Source: DATIJJ01 sp039936115 (GTDB taxonomy: Bacteria > Pseudomonadota > Gammaproteobacteria > DSM-16500). From it: a DNA stretch of 21,527 bases. The notes below the pieces were generated by a model. It was not told the DNA's origin. It saw only the letters and a list, made by a program, of their open reading frames with translations, and made no database searches. The stretch covers positions 1 to 21,527 of the forward strand of contig JBDTIZ010000031.1 in NCBI GenBank assembly GCA_039936115.1, given 5' to 3'. The position numbers and the translations under genes were made by a program. This document shows positions 7,566 through 16,162 of the stretch, piece by piece; the first letter of the stretch is position 1; each line of letters begins with the position of its first letter.

Positions 7566-8315
7566 ATGAGTAATGCGTCTTTGCAAACAGGTCATGAAAA
7601 ACCTATTTATCAACGTATTTTGCTCAAGCTAAGCGGCGAAGCGTTGCAGGGAGATACTCTTTTTGGGATTGATCCCGGCAAGCTTTCGCGCATTAGCACA
7701 GAGATTGCGAATGTCGTCAAACTCGGTGTACAAGTTGCACTTGTGATTGGCGGCGGCAATATTATTCGTGGTGCAGAGCTTTATACAACGGGATTTGATC
7801 GCATTACTGCGGACCAAATGGGCATGATGGCAACCATCATTAACGGTTTAGCATTACGCGATGCGTTTCAGAGAAAATCCATCCCAGTAAAAGTCATGTC
7901 AGCCATCGCGGTTCCTGGTTTAGTCGATTTTTACGATCGAAATAAAGCAAAAAAAACCTTAGATAAAGGTAACGTTATCATCTTCGTTGGTGGCACTGGT
8001 AATCCACTTGTCACAACCGATTCAGCTGCTGCATTACGTGGTATTGAAGTGAATGCTGATATTGTCATGAAAGCAACCAAAGTAGACGGTGTATTTGCAG
8101 CAGATCCGATCAAAAATCCGAAAGCGGCACGTTACACGTCTCTAACCTATGACGAAATATTAGAACAACGTTTAGGTGTGATGGACTTAAATGCAATTCT
8201 ATTATGCCGTGATAATGCATTGCCGTTACGCGTATTTAATATGAATAAACAAGATGCGTTATTACGCATTGTATTGGGCGAAGATGTTGGCACATTAGTT
8301 AAAAGTGGAGAATAA
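7566..8315 (+). CDS. pyrH: Uridylate kinase (UMP kinase)
   Basis: Phosphorylates UMP to UDP in pyrimidine nucleotide synthesis; in bacteria it is a hexameric amino-acid-kinase-fold enzyme. The phosphate-binding start is [13 protein letters not shown], followed by [11 protein letters not shown], the UMP-site [18 protein letters not shown], and the ATP-site [18 protein letters not shown] with [16 protein letters not shown]. Length 249 is typical, with about 15 extra residues at the N-terminus relative to E. coli. AAGGA precedes the ATG. It lies between tsf and frr with short gaps, so it is probably part of one transcript. Confidence 0.98.
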   Translation: MSNASLQTGHEKPIYQRILLKLSGEALQGDTLFGIDPGKLSRISTEIANVVKLGVQVALVIGGGNIIRGAELYTTGFDRITADQMGMMATIINGLALRDAFQRKSIPVKVMSAIAVPGLVDFYDRNKAKKTLDKGNVIIFVGGTGNPLVTTDSAAALRGIEVNADIVMKATKVDGVFAADPIKNPKAARYTSLTYDEILEQRLGVMDLNAILLCRDNALPLRVFNMNKQDALLRIVLGEDVGTLVKSGE

Positions 8316-8318
8316 AGC

Positions 8319-8876
8319 ATGATGCAGAAAGTATTGAAAGATGCAGAAACACGCATGCATAAAAGTATAGATTCATTTAAACATGAAATATCAAAAATGC
8401 GAACGGGCCGTGCGCATCCAAGTTTATTGGAACAAATTCGAGTGGATTATTACGGAAATGCAACACCCTTAAGTCAGGTTGCAAATATCACAGTAGGCGA
8501 TGCACGAACTTTGGTGATTACACCTTGGGAAAAGCGCATGTCAGCCGCGATTGAAAAAGCAATTATTAGCTCTGGTTTAGGCCTGAACCCTGCGCCTTCC
8601 GGCGATCTCATTCGTGTTCCCTTGCCTGCGTTAACCGAAGAGCGTCGCAAAGATTTAATCAAGATTGTGCGTAATGAAGCAGAAACAGCGCGTGTCAGTA
8701 TTCGCAACGCACGTCGCGATGCAAATACTTCAATTAAAGAAGCGTTAAAAAATAAAGAAATTGCAGAAGATGAAGAGCGTAAAATGACTGATGCAGTGCA
8801 GAAATTAACAGATAAATTAATTGCCGAAGTCGATCACTTGTTGTCCGCAAAAGAAACGGATTTGATGGCAATTTAA
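8319..8876 (+). CDS. frr: Ribosome recycling factor
   Basis: Splits post-termination ribosomes together with EF-G. It is a 185-residue, mostly helical protein. Diagnostic segments are [50 protein letters not shown] and [19 protein letters not shown]. The start is the first of two adjacent ATGs, with GGAG a few bases upstream at the end of pyrH; the second ATG would shorten it by one residue. The stop codon overlaps the uppS start (TAATG), indicating translational coupling. Confidence 0.98.
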   Translation: MMQKVLKDAETRMHKSIDSFKHEISKMRTGRAHPSLLEQIRVDYYGNATPLSQVANITVGDARTLVITPWEKRMSAAIEKAIISSGLGLNPAPSGDLIRVPLPALTEERRKDLIKIVRNEAETARVSIRNARRDANTSIKEALKNKEIAEDEERKMTDAVQKLTDKLIAEVDHLLSAKETDLMAI

Positions 8877-9610
8877 TGACTGCAACTCTACCAAGACATA
8901 TCGCAATTATTATGGATGGCAATGGCCGATGGGCAAAACGGCGGTTATTGCCTCGTCTTGCTGGTCATAAAGCGGGTGTTGATGCAGTACAACAAATTGT
9001 AAAAGCGTGTGTTGAAAAAAAAATAGAAGTTCTGACTTTGTTTGCTTTTAGCAGCGAAAACTGGCGACGTCCAGCGCAAGAAGTTAATTATTTAATGGAT
9101 TTATTTATTGCAGCACTCGAGCGCGAATCCAAAAAACTTCACGAACAAAATATTCAGTTACGCATTATCGGTGATCGTTTACGGTTCGACGAAAGGCTAC
9201 GTAAACAAATGACTCATGTTGAAGAATTAACCGCAAACAATACCGGGCTTAAATTAATCATTGCTGCAAATTATGGCGGACAGTGGGATCTGACTGAAGC
9301 GATGCGGCAAATTGCGATTGAAGTTGAGGCGGGGCGATTAACTAGTCAACAAATCACACCTGAGTTAATTCAAACTAAATTAACGCTGGCAGATTTACCC
9401 CATCCAGACCTTTTCATTCGAAGCAGTGGCGAGAAACGTATTAGTAATTTTTTATTATGGCAGCTGGCTTATTCCGAACTTTTTTTCACAGACGTACTTT
9501 GGCCGGATTTTACTGCAGAAGAATTAGATAATGCATTAATGTTTTATGCGAATCGCGAACGCCGTTTCGGCGCAACCAGTGAACAACTCAGAGCAGAAAA
9601 TCATGCTTAA
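8876..9610 (+). CDS. uppS: Undecaprenyl diphosphate synthase
   Basis: Cis-prenyltransferase that extends farnesyl diphosphate with isopentenyl diphosphate to undecaprenyl diphosphate, the lipid carrier for peptidoglycan and O-antigen. The catalytic start HIAIIMDGNGRWAKRR contains the essential Asp. FAFSSENWRRPAQEV and the C-terminal LFIRSSGEKRISNFLLWQ, which binds the diphosphate, are present, followed by YSELFFTDVLWPDF. Length 244 is typical. It overlaps frr by one base and cdsA by eight bases, so the three are tightly coupled. Its isoprenoid substrate must come from a pathway whose usual neighbouring gene, dxr, is not in this cluster. Confidence 0.97.
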   Translation: MTATLPRHIAIIMDGNGRWAKRRLLPRLAGHKAGVDAVQQIVKACVEKKIEVLTLFAFSSENWRRPAQEVNYLMDLFIAALERESKKLHEQNIQLRIIGDRLRFDERLRKQMTHVEELTANNTGLKLIIAANYGGQWDLTEAMRQIAIEVEAGRLTSQQITPELIQTKLTLADLPHPDLFIRSSGEKRISNFLLWQLAYSELFFTDVLWPDFTAEELDNALMFYANRERRFGATSEQLRAENHA

Positions 9611-10421
9611 ACAACGTATATTAACTGCAATTATTTTAATTCCCATTTTTGTGTTATTGGTTTTTAAATTGCCGCCTATTGGATTTGCATTTTTGACTGG
9701 CGCAGTTGTTCTTTGGGGCGCGTGGGAGTGGTCGGCTTTTATCGGTGTCACGAAATTTCCGCAATCTATAATTTATCCTATTATTGTTCTGGTCGCATTG
9801 TTCTTCGCGACATTTTTTCTCAATATTCCTACAGTCGTGAAAGTTGCTGCGGGCTGGTGGGTTTTTGCTTTATTGCTTGTTGTGTTGTATCCGGTATTAA
9901 GTCTGGGCTGGGGAAGAGGAAAAATTATTCGAGGTTTAATGGGTTTTTTTGTCTTGATTCCTTGTTGGCTTGCGGTAAATTATATCCGTAATGTCGATGG
10001 CGCTGGCATCTCCATGTTATTATTTTTATTCATCATCATTTGGGGCGCAGATTCAGGCGCTTATTTCGCAGGAAAATGGTTCGGAAAACATAAATTAGCG
10101 CCATCGGTCAGTCCTGGTAAAACGTGGGAAGGTTTGTTTGGCGCACTTCTGACGACTGTTGTGATTACGGTATTGGCGTTATGGTTGACTGACTCGCCCT
10201 CTAATCTATGGTTAGGTGGAATAATTGTTTCAATTGTCACTGTGTTGTTTTCGATTTTGGGCGATTTGTTCGAAAGCATGTTAAAGCGTCAAGAAGGTTT
10301 AAAAGATTCTGGCCACTTACTGCCCGGACATGGCGGTATTCTTGATCGAATCGATAGTTTAACAGCAGCTGCACCGATCTTCGTCGTAGGTGCAGAATTA
10401 TTACAGAAATTCTCTCAATAA
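9603..10421 (+). CDS. cdsA: Phosphatidate cytidylyltransferase (CDP-diacylglycerol synthase)
   Basis: Integral membrane enzyme that makes CDP-diacylglycerol from phosphatidate and CTP, the branch point for phosphatidylglycerol and phosphatidylethanolamine. It has 272 residues with many hydrophobic helices. The C-terminal family signature is present as SMLKRQEGLKDSGHLLPGHG followed by GILDRIDS, and LAPSVSPGKTWEGLFGA lies before it. The ATG that gives MLKQRILTAIILIPIF is chosen; it overlaps uppS by eight bases. A longer in-frame start inside uppS adds 19 residues unlike the family. Downstream, dxr is not found and a repeat-rich spacer begins. Confidence 0.96.
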   Translation: MLKQRILTAIILIPIFVLLVFKLPPIGFAFLTGAVVLWGAWEWSAFIGVTKFPQSIIYPIIVLVALFFATFFLNIPTVVKVAAGWWVFALLLVVLYPVLSLGWGRGKIIRGLMGFFVLIPCWLAVNYIRNVDGAGISMLLFLFIIIWGADSGAYFAGKWFGKHKLAPSVSPGKTWEGLFGALLTTVVITVLALWLTDSPSNLWLGGIIVSIVTVLFSILGDLFESMLKRQEGLKDSGHLLPGHGGILDRIDSLTAAAPIFVVGAELLQKFSQ

Positions 10422-10457
10422 TTCCAAGCGTTTATATTTTATTGTCGCCACAAGCAG

Positions 10458-10580
10458 TGTCATGCCAGCGAAAGCTGGCATCTAGTCCCGATCGAAGTCG
10501 CTCTGGATGCCAGCTTTCGCTGACATAACGCCGCCGCTATGGATTGCGTCACCTGCTTTCGCAATGTACATAGGTGACAA
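10458..10580. repeat. Composite palindromic repeat in the cdsA-bamA gap
   Basis: Two elements lie side by side. In the first, CAGCGAAAGCTGGCATC (10466-10482) is repeated inverted at 10506-10522 around a 23-bp centre, and the left arm is itself a hairpin (GCCAGC-GAAA-GCTGGC). In the second, ATTGCG (10543-10548) pairs with CGCAAT (10560-10565), and GTCACCT (10548-10554) with AGGTGAC (10572-10578). Such palindromes are commonly scattered between genes in related bacteria. They occupy the site where dxr and rseP are found in many gammaproteobacteria. The rest of the 253-bp gap shows no gene. Confidence 0.75.
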
Positions 10581-10674
10581 AACCAGGAAATAAAATAGCA
10601 ACAGACCTAGATTTAACAACCAAAAGTCTGGATAATTGGCGATCCTTTTGCAAGTGCAAGGCATGATAAGAAAA

Positions 10675-13011
10675 ATGGCTACTATGAAAAAACAAATATT
10701 ATTACTCACGTTATTACTTAATTTCTTTTGTTCCAGTGTTTGGGCAGCTGAATCGTTTGTTGTCAGAAGAATTAGCGTTGAAGGACTTCAACGTATTTCC
10801 CAAGAGACGGTATATAACTACATACCTATTAAAACGGGTGAAACACTTCGCCCAGAAAAAACAGCGGCTATCATTAGCACACTCTATAAAACAGGATTTT
10901 TTGAGCATATTTCGCTTGCACGCGAGGGCAATACGTTAGTGATCAAAGTCGTAGAACGTCCAACCATAGGTCAATTAAAAATATCAGGCAATTCGTCTAT
11001 TCCTACAGACAAGCTCACTACAGTAATGAAAGGTGTGAATATCGCTGAAGGACGAGTTTTCGATAGCGTGATATTGGAAAAAATTAAGCAAAGTTTGTTA
11101 GATCAATATTACATGGTCGGTCGCTACAACGCACGAGTGGATGTCACTGTGACGCCTATGGAGCGCAATCGTGTCTTAGTCAAGATTGATATTTCCGAAG
11201 GTCTGATTGCAAAAGTCAGACGTATTAACATAATTGGTAATACAGTATTTAGCGAAAGAACATTAGATAAACAACTCGATTTAACGACACCCGGTGTCGT
11301 TGCATTTTTCACGCAAACAGATCGTTTTTCGCAAGAAAAATTAGAATCGAGTATAGATAAACTGCGTAATTACTACATGGATCGCGGCTATTTGAAATTT
11401 CGGGTGAAATCCTCGCAAGTTGCAATTACGCCAGATCGCAAATCTATTTTTCTGACCATTGTGATTGAAGAGGGCGCGCTTTACACAGTGAAAGGCGTTG
11501 ACATCGTCGGCAACACAATTCTGCCGCGTGAAGAGCTTTTCAAAAAAATAAATATTAAACCCGGCAGCACTTTTTCACGTCAAGCAGCAGTTGATAGTGA
11601 AAAAGCGATTAGCGACGCATTAGGTAATGTGGGTTATCTGTTTGCAGTGGTGACATTGCAACCGACTGTGGATGAAAAAAATAAACAGGTTTTCCTGACA
11701 TTTAATGTTAAACCGGGTAAACGTGCTTATGTCCGCCATATTTATTTCACCGATAATACTAAAACCAACGATGAAGTTTTTCGTCGTGAAATTCAGCAAA
11801 TGGAAGCCGCTCCAGTTTCTACCGTTAAGCTTGAAGACTCAAAACATCGTTTGAGTTTGCTACCTTACGTTAAAAATGTTGATATGAACGTAGAACCAGT
11901 TGCAGATACCGATGATAATGTTGATATCAATTATAAAGTCACAGAAGATAATGCAGCACAAGCAACATTTAGTGTTGGGTATTCTCAGCTTGATCACGTG
12001 ATTTTAGGCGCGGGCTTAAATCAAAAGAATTTCTTGGGAACTGGAAAAACATTAGGTTTGAATTTGTCTCGCAGCCATTACCAACAATTTTATGGGATCA
12101 GTTTTATGGATCCTTACTACACTCAAGATGGTATTAGCCGCAGCATTAACTTATCGGCTTCAAAAACAGATCCACGTGCTGCCAATCTAACGAATAGTTA
12201 TACGGATAATGAATACGGATTATCTGTTGTTTACGGTATACCACTAGGGCAAGAGCATGGTGCATTTAATACCTTACAGCTAGGCTATGGATATGAAAAT
12301 ACGCTGGTTAAATTAACCAACACCGTGTCGAATCAAATACAAAACTTTGTAATGCGTCATGGACGTCATTTCCAACAGATAGATTTGATCGCAGGTATTT
12401 CGCGTGACAGCCGTGATAAGGCGATTTTCCCAACCTCAGGTATGATTCATACGTTAGGTTTAAATGCTTATGCACCAGTAAATGGTGATTCATTGAAATA
12501 TTATACTGTGGCATATGATACTAAAATGTATCAGCCTATTTATGGTAGTTTTATTGCAACAGCTAGAGCAGATTTAGCTTATGGCAATGCATCTGGCGGC
12601 CCTACTAATTTCCCATTCTTCAAGAATTTTTATGCCGGTGGTATTAATTCTGTTCGAGGATTTGAAGGCAATACATTAGGCCCTAAAGATTCGAATGGTT
12701 TTCCATCGGGTGGTAACGCTTTGGCGGATGCAGGGCTTGGTCTTATCTTCCCAAATCATATTTCTGACAACTTGCGGACAACTGTTTTTGTGGATGGCGG
12801 TAACGTTTACAACACCTACAACAATAGACGATATGGCGAAACGCCTAGCGGTCCTTCGGGTTCCGGTAGCTTGAGATATTCAACGGGTGTTGAGGCAGAC
12901 TGGCTAACACCATTGGGCATGATTGACGTTAGTTTGGCTAAGCCGCTGAATCCTAAACCAGGCGATAGCAGAGAATTTTTCCAGTTTTCGCTAGGTGCTA
13001 ATTTCGGATAA
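10675..13011 (+). CDS. bamA: Outer membrane protein assembly factor BamA
   Basis: Essential Omp85 protein that inserts beta-barrel proteins into the outer membrane. A signal peptide (KKQILLLTLLLNFF, cleavage near VWA-AE) is followed by five POTRA domains over roughly 20-420 (first FVVRRISVEGLQ; fifth AYVRHIYFTDNTKTNDEVFR). The 16-strand barrel then follows, with the conserved lid motif VRGFEGNTLGP. Total length is about 778 residues. The start is uncertain: ATGs at 10663, 10675 and 10684 are all in frame. MATMKK (10675) resembles E. coli MAMKK and is chosen, though no strong ribosome-binding site marks any of them. The last residues read SLGANFG, so the chain ends in Gly one residue after the usual terminal aromatic. 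skp follows. Confidence 0.97.
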   Translation: MATMKKQILLLTLLLNFFCSSVWAAESFVVRRISVEGLQRISQETVYNYIPIKTGETLRPEKTAAIISTLYKTGFFEHISLAREGNTLVIKVVERPTIGQLKISGNSSIPTDKLTTVMKGVNIAEGRVFDSVILEKIKQSLLDQYYMVGRYNARVDVTVTPMERNRVLVKIDISEGLIAKVRRINIIGNTVFSERTLDKQLDLTTPGVVAFFTQTDRFSQEKLESSIDKLRNYYMDRGYLKFRVKSSQVAITPDRKSIFLTIVIEEGALYTVKGVDIVGNTILPREELFKKINIKPGSTFSRQAAVDSEKAISDALGNVGYLFAVVTLQPTVDEKNKQVFLTFNVKPGKRAYVRHIYFTDNTKTNDEVFRREIQQMEAAPVSTVKLEDSKHRLSLLPYVKNVDMNVEPVADTDDNVDINYKVTEDNAAQATFSVGYSQLDHVILGAGLNQKNFLGTGKTLGLNLSRSHYQQFYGISFMDPYYTQDGISRSINLSASKTDPRAANLTNSYTDNEYGLSVVYGIPLGQEHGAFNTLQLGYGYENTLVKLTNTVSNQIQNFVMRHGRHFQQIDLIAGISRDSRDKAIFPTSGMIHTLGLNAYAPVNGDSLKYYTVAYDTKMYQPIYGSFIATARADLAYGNASGGPTNFPFFKNFYAGGINSVRGFEGNTLGPKDSNGFPSGGNALADAGLGLIFPNHISDNLRTTVFVDGGNVYNTYNNRRYGETPSGPSGSGSLRYSTGVEADWLTPLGMIDVSLAKPLNPKPGDSREFFQFSLGANFG

Positions 13012-13093
13012 ACATGGCATACTATGACCCTTTCATGGGTGGTATGAGCTGGTTTTTAATAGGAAATTTATTTTTAATTAATTGGAGATGAGT

Positions 13094-13618
13094 ATGAAGA
13101 AGATTTTGGCTATTGCAAGTTCAGCTTTATTAATCAGTGCTACACAAGCTTATGCTGCACCTGCACCTGCGACTGTTACAGGCGCGCCTGTTATTGCAGT
13201 GGTTAATGTTCAACAAATTTTCCAGCAATCACCTAAGATTGCAGATTTGAACAAAAAATTGCAAGGTGAGTTTAAAGGACGTCAAGAAAAATTGATTGCT
13301 GCACAAAAATCTTTGCAAGAAGAATTAGATAAGTTTAAAAGAGAAGCTCCAACTATGGGCCAAAAAGACAAAGATGCTATGCAAAAGAAGATCGTTGATG
13401 ATCAAGCTAACTTGTCCAAAGATGCAGCTGCATTCCAACAAGATCTTAACAAAGAACAAAATAAGATTATGAAGGGTGTTTTGGCACAACTGAACGATAT
13501 TATTTCTGGCATCGCTAAAAAGAATAGCTACACACTAGTGTTAGATTCACAAGCAGTAGTGTATGCAACAGACAGCGCTGATATTACCAAGCAAGTTGCT
13601 GGTGCATTTGATAAGTAG
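13094..13618 (+). CDS. skp: Periplasmic chaperone Skp/OmpH
   Basis: Trimeric jellyfish-shaped chaperone that carries unfolded outer-membrane proteins through the periplasm to BamA. The start is the ATG with GGAG six bases before it, giving a signal peptide MKKILAIASSALLISATQAY with cleavage near AYA-AP. An earlier ATG (13088) lacks that spacing. The mature protein begins with the beta strand VIAVVNVQQIFQQSPK. A long charged coiled-coil hairpin (about 55-130) follows, then the closing strand YTLVLDSQAVVYATDSADIT. The 174-residue precursor is normal. It follows bamA by about 80 bp and has its own terminator downstream. Confidence 0.95.
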   Translation: MKKILAIASSALLISATQAYAAPAPATVTGAPVIAVVNVQQIFQQSPKIADLNKKLQGEFKGRQEKLIAAQKSLQEELDKFKREAPTMGQKDKDAMQKKIVDDQANLSKDAAAFQQDLNKEQNKIMKGVLAQLNDIISGIAKKNSYTLVLDSQAVVYATDSADITKQVAGAFDK

Positions 13619-13640
13619 TTTTTTCTAAGTTCGGATAGTT

Positions 13641-13672
13641 AAGAAAGGCCAGGACCGGTTCTTGGCCTTTTT
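13641..13672 (+). terminator. Rho-independent terminator after skp
   Basis: AAAGGCCA (13644-13651) pairs with TGGCCTTT (13663-13670) across an 11-nt loop, and the right arm runs into TTTTT. This is a good intrinsic terminator 25 bases after the skp stop. It implies that lpxD needs its own promoter or readthrough. Confidence 0.8.
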
Positions 13673-13725
13673 GATTTATGGGACATGATTTTTTGGTGTG
13701 TGTGGTAGCAGTGTTTTTTATGCTT

Positions 13726-13820
13726 TTGTAGGAGCGAACCTATGTGTTCGCCTTCTTTATCGAAGAGATAGCATTCGAGTATTAAGGCCGCAGGGCGAAC
13801 ACGTAGGTTCGCCCCTACAA
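13726..13820. repeat. 95-bp inverted-repeat element between skp and lpxD
   Basis: The left arm beginning TTGTAGGAGCGAACC (13726-13752) matches the reverse complement of the right arm (13794-13820, ending CGCCCCTACAA) over 27 bases with two mismatches. About 41 bp separate the arms. It carries no reading frame of note. The shape is that of a small mobile palindromic (REP or MITE-like) element; no target duplication could be confirmed by eye. Confidence 0.75.
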
Positions 13821-13880
13821 ATGCAATAACACCTAAATATTAAACGTAGTTGTAGGTGATTAGTTGAGGTCATTTGCAGA

Positions 13881-14939
13881 ATGAAACAAGAACAGCGTAA
13901 GCAATATACATTAAAACAATTAACTCATGGGTTAGAGATTACGATCAAAGGCGATCCTGATTGTTTGATTGATGGGGTGTGTACTATCCAGGATGCACAG
14001 CCAGGACGCATTACTTTTTTAATGAATCCGCTCTATAAGAAATATTTGCCAGAGACAAAGGCTTCAGCTGTCATTTTAGTGCCGGATAATGAGATCGATT
14101 GCCAGACCAATGCATTAATATGCCGGGATCCTTATTATGCTTATACCCAGATTGCAGGATTTTTTAATGACAAACCAGTGCCGGAGTCGGGTATTCATCC
14201 GAGTGCAGTGATTGGCAAGAATTGTCATATACACCCTTCAGCAAGTATTGGTGCAAATAGTGTAATTTGTGATGATGTGAAAATCGCAGCTGATGTTATA
14301 ATTGGCCCCGGTTGTGTAGTGGGTGACCACTCAGAGATTGGGGAATGCTCACGATTAGATGCAAATGTTACTATTTATCATAAAATTACAATTGGCAAGC
14401 GTGTGTTGATTTCAAGCGGTACCGTGATAGGCAGTGATGGTTTCGGTATTGCAAAACATAAGGGCGTCTGGCACAAAGTGCCGCAATTAGGGCGCGTCAT
14501 CATCGAAGATGATGTTGAGTTAGGTGCAAACCTCGCGATTGATCGTGGCGCAATCGAGGATACGGTGATTGAGCAAGGTGTTAAGCTTGATAATCTTATT
14601 CAGCTTGGCCATAACGTACGAATTGGTAAAAATACAGCGATTGCCGGATGTGTTGCAGTGGCTGGCAGTACTACGATTGGTAGCAATTGTTTAGTTGGTG
14701 GTCAGGCAGGTTTTGCAGGCCACATTACAGTTGCAGAAAATGTTGTGATTACGGGTGGCACTGAAGTGTCGAAGTCTATTCGTGAACCTGGCATTTATTC
14801 CTCAGGTGTTGGTGGATTGGTAACCAATATAGAACGTAGAAAGAATACAGCCAGATTGCATCGCTTAGAACAGTTAGTTCAACGCGTAAAAGCATTAGAA
14901 CTAGCTCTTGAAGAATTAACAGAGAGAAACGCCACATGA
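13881..14939 (+). CDS. lpxD: UDP-3-O-(3-hydroxyacyl)glucosamine N-acyltransferase LpxD
   Basis: Third enzyme of lipid A synthesis, adding an N-linked 3-hydroxyacyl chain from acyl-carrier protein. The N-terminal uridine-binding domain (about 1-100) contains [14 protein letters not shown] left-handed beta-helix of hexapeptide repeats runs from about 105 to 315 ([20 protein letters not shown]). Catalytic His244 lies in [11 protein letters not shown], and a second conserved His is in [11 protein letters not shown]. The C-terminal helix is [20 protein letters not shown]. Length 352 is slightly above E. coli (341). GAGG lies about ten bases before the ATG. The stop overlaps the fabZ start by four bases (ATGA). 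Confidence 0.96.
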   Translation: MKQEQRKQYTLKQLTHGLEITIKGDPDCLIDGVCTIQDAQPGRITFLMNPLYKKYLPETKASAVILVPDNEIDCQTNALICRDPYYAYTQIAGFFNDKPVPESGIHPSAVIGKNCHIHPSASIGANSVICDDVKIAADVIIGPGCVVGDHSEIGECSRLDANVTIYHKITIGKRVLISSGTVIGSDGFGIAKHKGVWHKVPQLGRVIIEDDVELGANLAIDRGAIEDTVIEQGVKLDNLIQLGHNVRIGKNTAIAGCVAVAGSTTIGSNCLVGGQAGFAGHITVAENVVITGGTEVSKSIREPGIYSSGVGGLVTNIERRKNTARLHRLEQLVQRVKALELALEELTERNAT

Positions 14940-15379
14940 AAAGCGTGATGGATATTCATGAAATATTAAAGTACTTGCCACATCGTGCGCCTTTTCTTTT
15001 GATTGATCGAATTATTGAAATCAAAGAAGGCGAGTCAATTACTGCGATCAAAAACGTAACGATGAATGAGCCGTTCTTTGTAGGACATTTTCCAGGTTTG
15101 CCTGTCATGCCTGGCGTGTTAATTCTCGAAGCATTAGCACAAGCAGCAGGTGTACTAGCTTATAAGTCTACTAATACGTTACCAAGTGATGGGACATTAT
15201 ATTTATTTGCTGGCATCGACAATGCACGATTCCGACGCGTCGTCGAACCTGGCGATCAGCTTCGATTAGAAATTAAATTACTGCGTGCAAAAAAAGAAAT
15301 TTGGAAACTTGATGCTGCTGCCTATGTTGGCGATGAGCTGGCATGTTCTGCAGAATTACTAAGCGCGCGAAGAGGTTAA
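14936..15379 (+). CDS. fabZ: 3-hydroxyacyl-[acyl-carrier-protein] dehydratase FabZ
   Basis: Hot-dog-fold dehydratase of fatty acid elongation. It competes with LpxA and LpxD for 3-hydroxyacyl-ACP, which is why it lies in the lipid A cluster. Catalytic His51 is in [13 protein letters not shown] and Glu65 in [24 protein letters not shown] near the N-terminus and [11 protein letters not shown] later are family hallmarks. Length 147 is typical. The four-base overlap with lpxD supports the start, although MDIHEI four codons later could also begin the protein. lpxA starts three bases after the stop. Confidence 0.97.
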   Translation: MKSVMDIHEILKYLPHRAPFLLIDRIIEIKEGESITAIKNVTMNEPFFVGHFPGLPVMPGVLILEALAQAAGVLAYKSTNTLPSDGTLYLFAGIDNARFRRVVEPGDQLRLEIKLLRAKKEIWKLDAAAYVGDELACSAELLSARRG

Positions 15380-15382
15380 GCT

Positions 15383-16153
15383 GTGATACACACTACTGCA
15401 ATCATACATCCAACTGCACGAATTGCGGCGAATGTCGAGATCGGTCCGTATTCTGTCATTGGTGAAGACGTCGAAGTGGGCGAAGGAACTTGGATTGGTC
15501 CTCATGTTGTCATTAAAGGCCCAACCAAAATTGGCAAAGAAAATAAAATTTTTCAATTTGCATCTCTCGGCGAAGATCCACAAGATAAAAAATATCAAGG
15601 CGAAAGAACGTGCTTAGAAATTGGCGATCGCAATGTAATTCGCGAGTTTTGTACGTTGAATCGTGGCACAGTACAAGATAAATCACTCACACGCATTGGA
15701 AACGATAATTTATTCATGGCTTATGTGCATATTGCCCATGATTGTGTAGTTGGAAATAACACTATATTTGCGAATAATGCTTCGCTTGCCGGACATGTGA
15801 CTGTCGAAGATTATGTCATCATGAGCGGATTTTCAGGCGCTTCACAAAACTGTCGTGTCGGTATGCATAGTTTTGCTTCTATGGGTTCTATGATTGATAA
15901 AGATGTCCCGCCATTTGTCAAAGTATCGGGTTATTATGCTAAACCGTTTGGTTTGAATACTGTTGGTATGCAGCGACGCGGTTTTTCGGCAGATACTATG
16001 TTGTATTTGCGTCGTGCGTATAAAATCATTTATCGCCAAGGATTGACGATCAAGCAAGCGCTCGAACACTTAAATGAGATGTTAGGTAACTGTCCTGAAA
16101 TCCAAGTTTTTATCGACTTTATCAATTCTTCTGATCGCGGGATTGTGCGATAG
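15383..16153 (+). CDS. lpxA: UDP-N-acetylglucosamine acyltransferase LpxA
   Basis: First enzyme of lipid A synthesis, moving a 3-hydroxyacyl chain from ACP to the 3-OH of UDP-GlcNAc. It has a GTG start with AGAGG eight bases upstream. A beta-helix of hexapeptides fills about 1-190 and a helical C-terminus about 195-256. Catalytic His119 (E. coli His125) lies in YVHIAHDCVVG, and His116 and His138 are also kept. Two positions differ from E. coli by direct alignment without gaps: E. coli His160 is Ser154 here (FSGASQNCRVG), and the acyl-length residue Gly173 is Met167 (SFASMGSMIDKDVPP). Met at that site goes with a shorter C10 chain in Pseudomonas aeruginosa LpxA. Identity is secure; the acyl length is inference. 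Confidence 0.95.
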   Translation: MIHTTAIIHPTARIAANVEIGPYSVIGEDVEVGEGTWIGPHVVIKGPTKIGKENKIFQFASLGEDPQDKKYQGERTCLEIGDRNVIREFCTLNRGTVQDKSLTRIGNDNLFMAYVHIAHDCVVGNNTIFANNASLAGHVTVEDYVIMSGFSGASQNCRVGMHSFASMGSMIDKDVPPFVKVSGYYAKPFGLNTVGMQRRGFSADTMLYLRRAYKIIYRQGLTIKQALEHLNEMLGNCPEIQVFIDFINSSDRGIVR

Positions 16154-16162
16154 GCATAATCC

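Noticed and set aside
9546..9602. Longer cdsA start inside uppS
   Set aside because: The 19 added residues are hydrophilic and unlike CdsA; the ATG at 9603 gives the usual hydrophobic N-terminus.
10482..10709. 75-codon minus-strand frame in the cdsA-bamA gap
   Set aside because: It runs across the palindromic repeat and the bamA signal-peptide region; the translated repeat is a common false protein.
13726..13820. Insertion sequence or CRISPR between skp and lpxD
   Set aside because: There are only two arms in inverted orientation, no transposase frame and no repeated spacer pattern.
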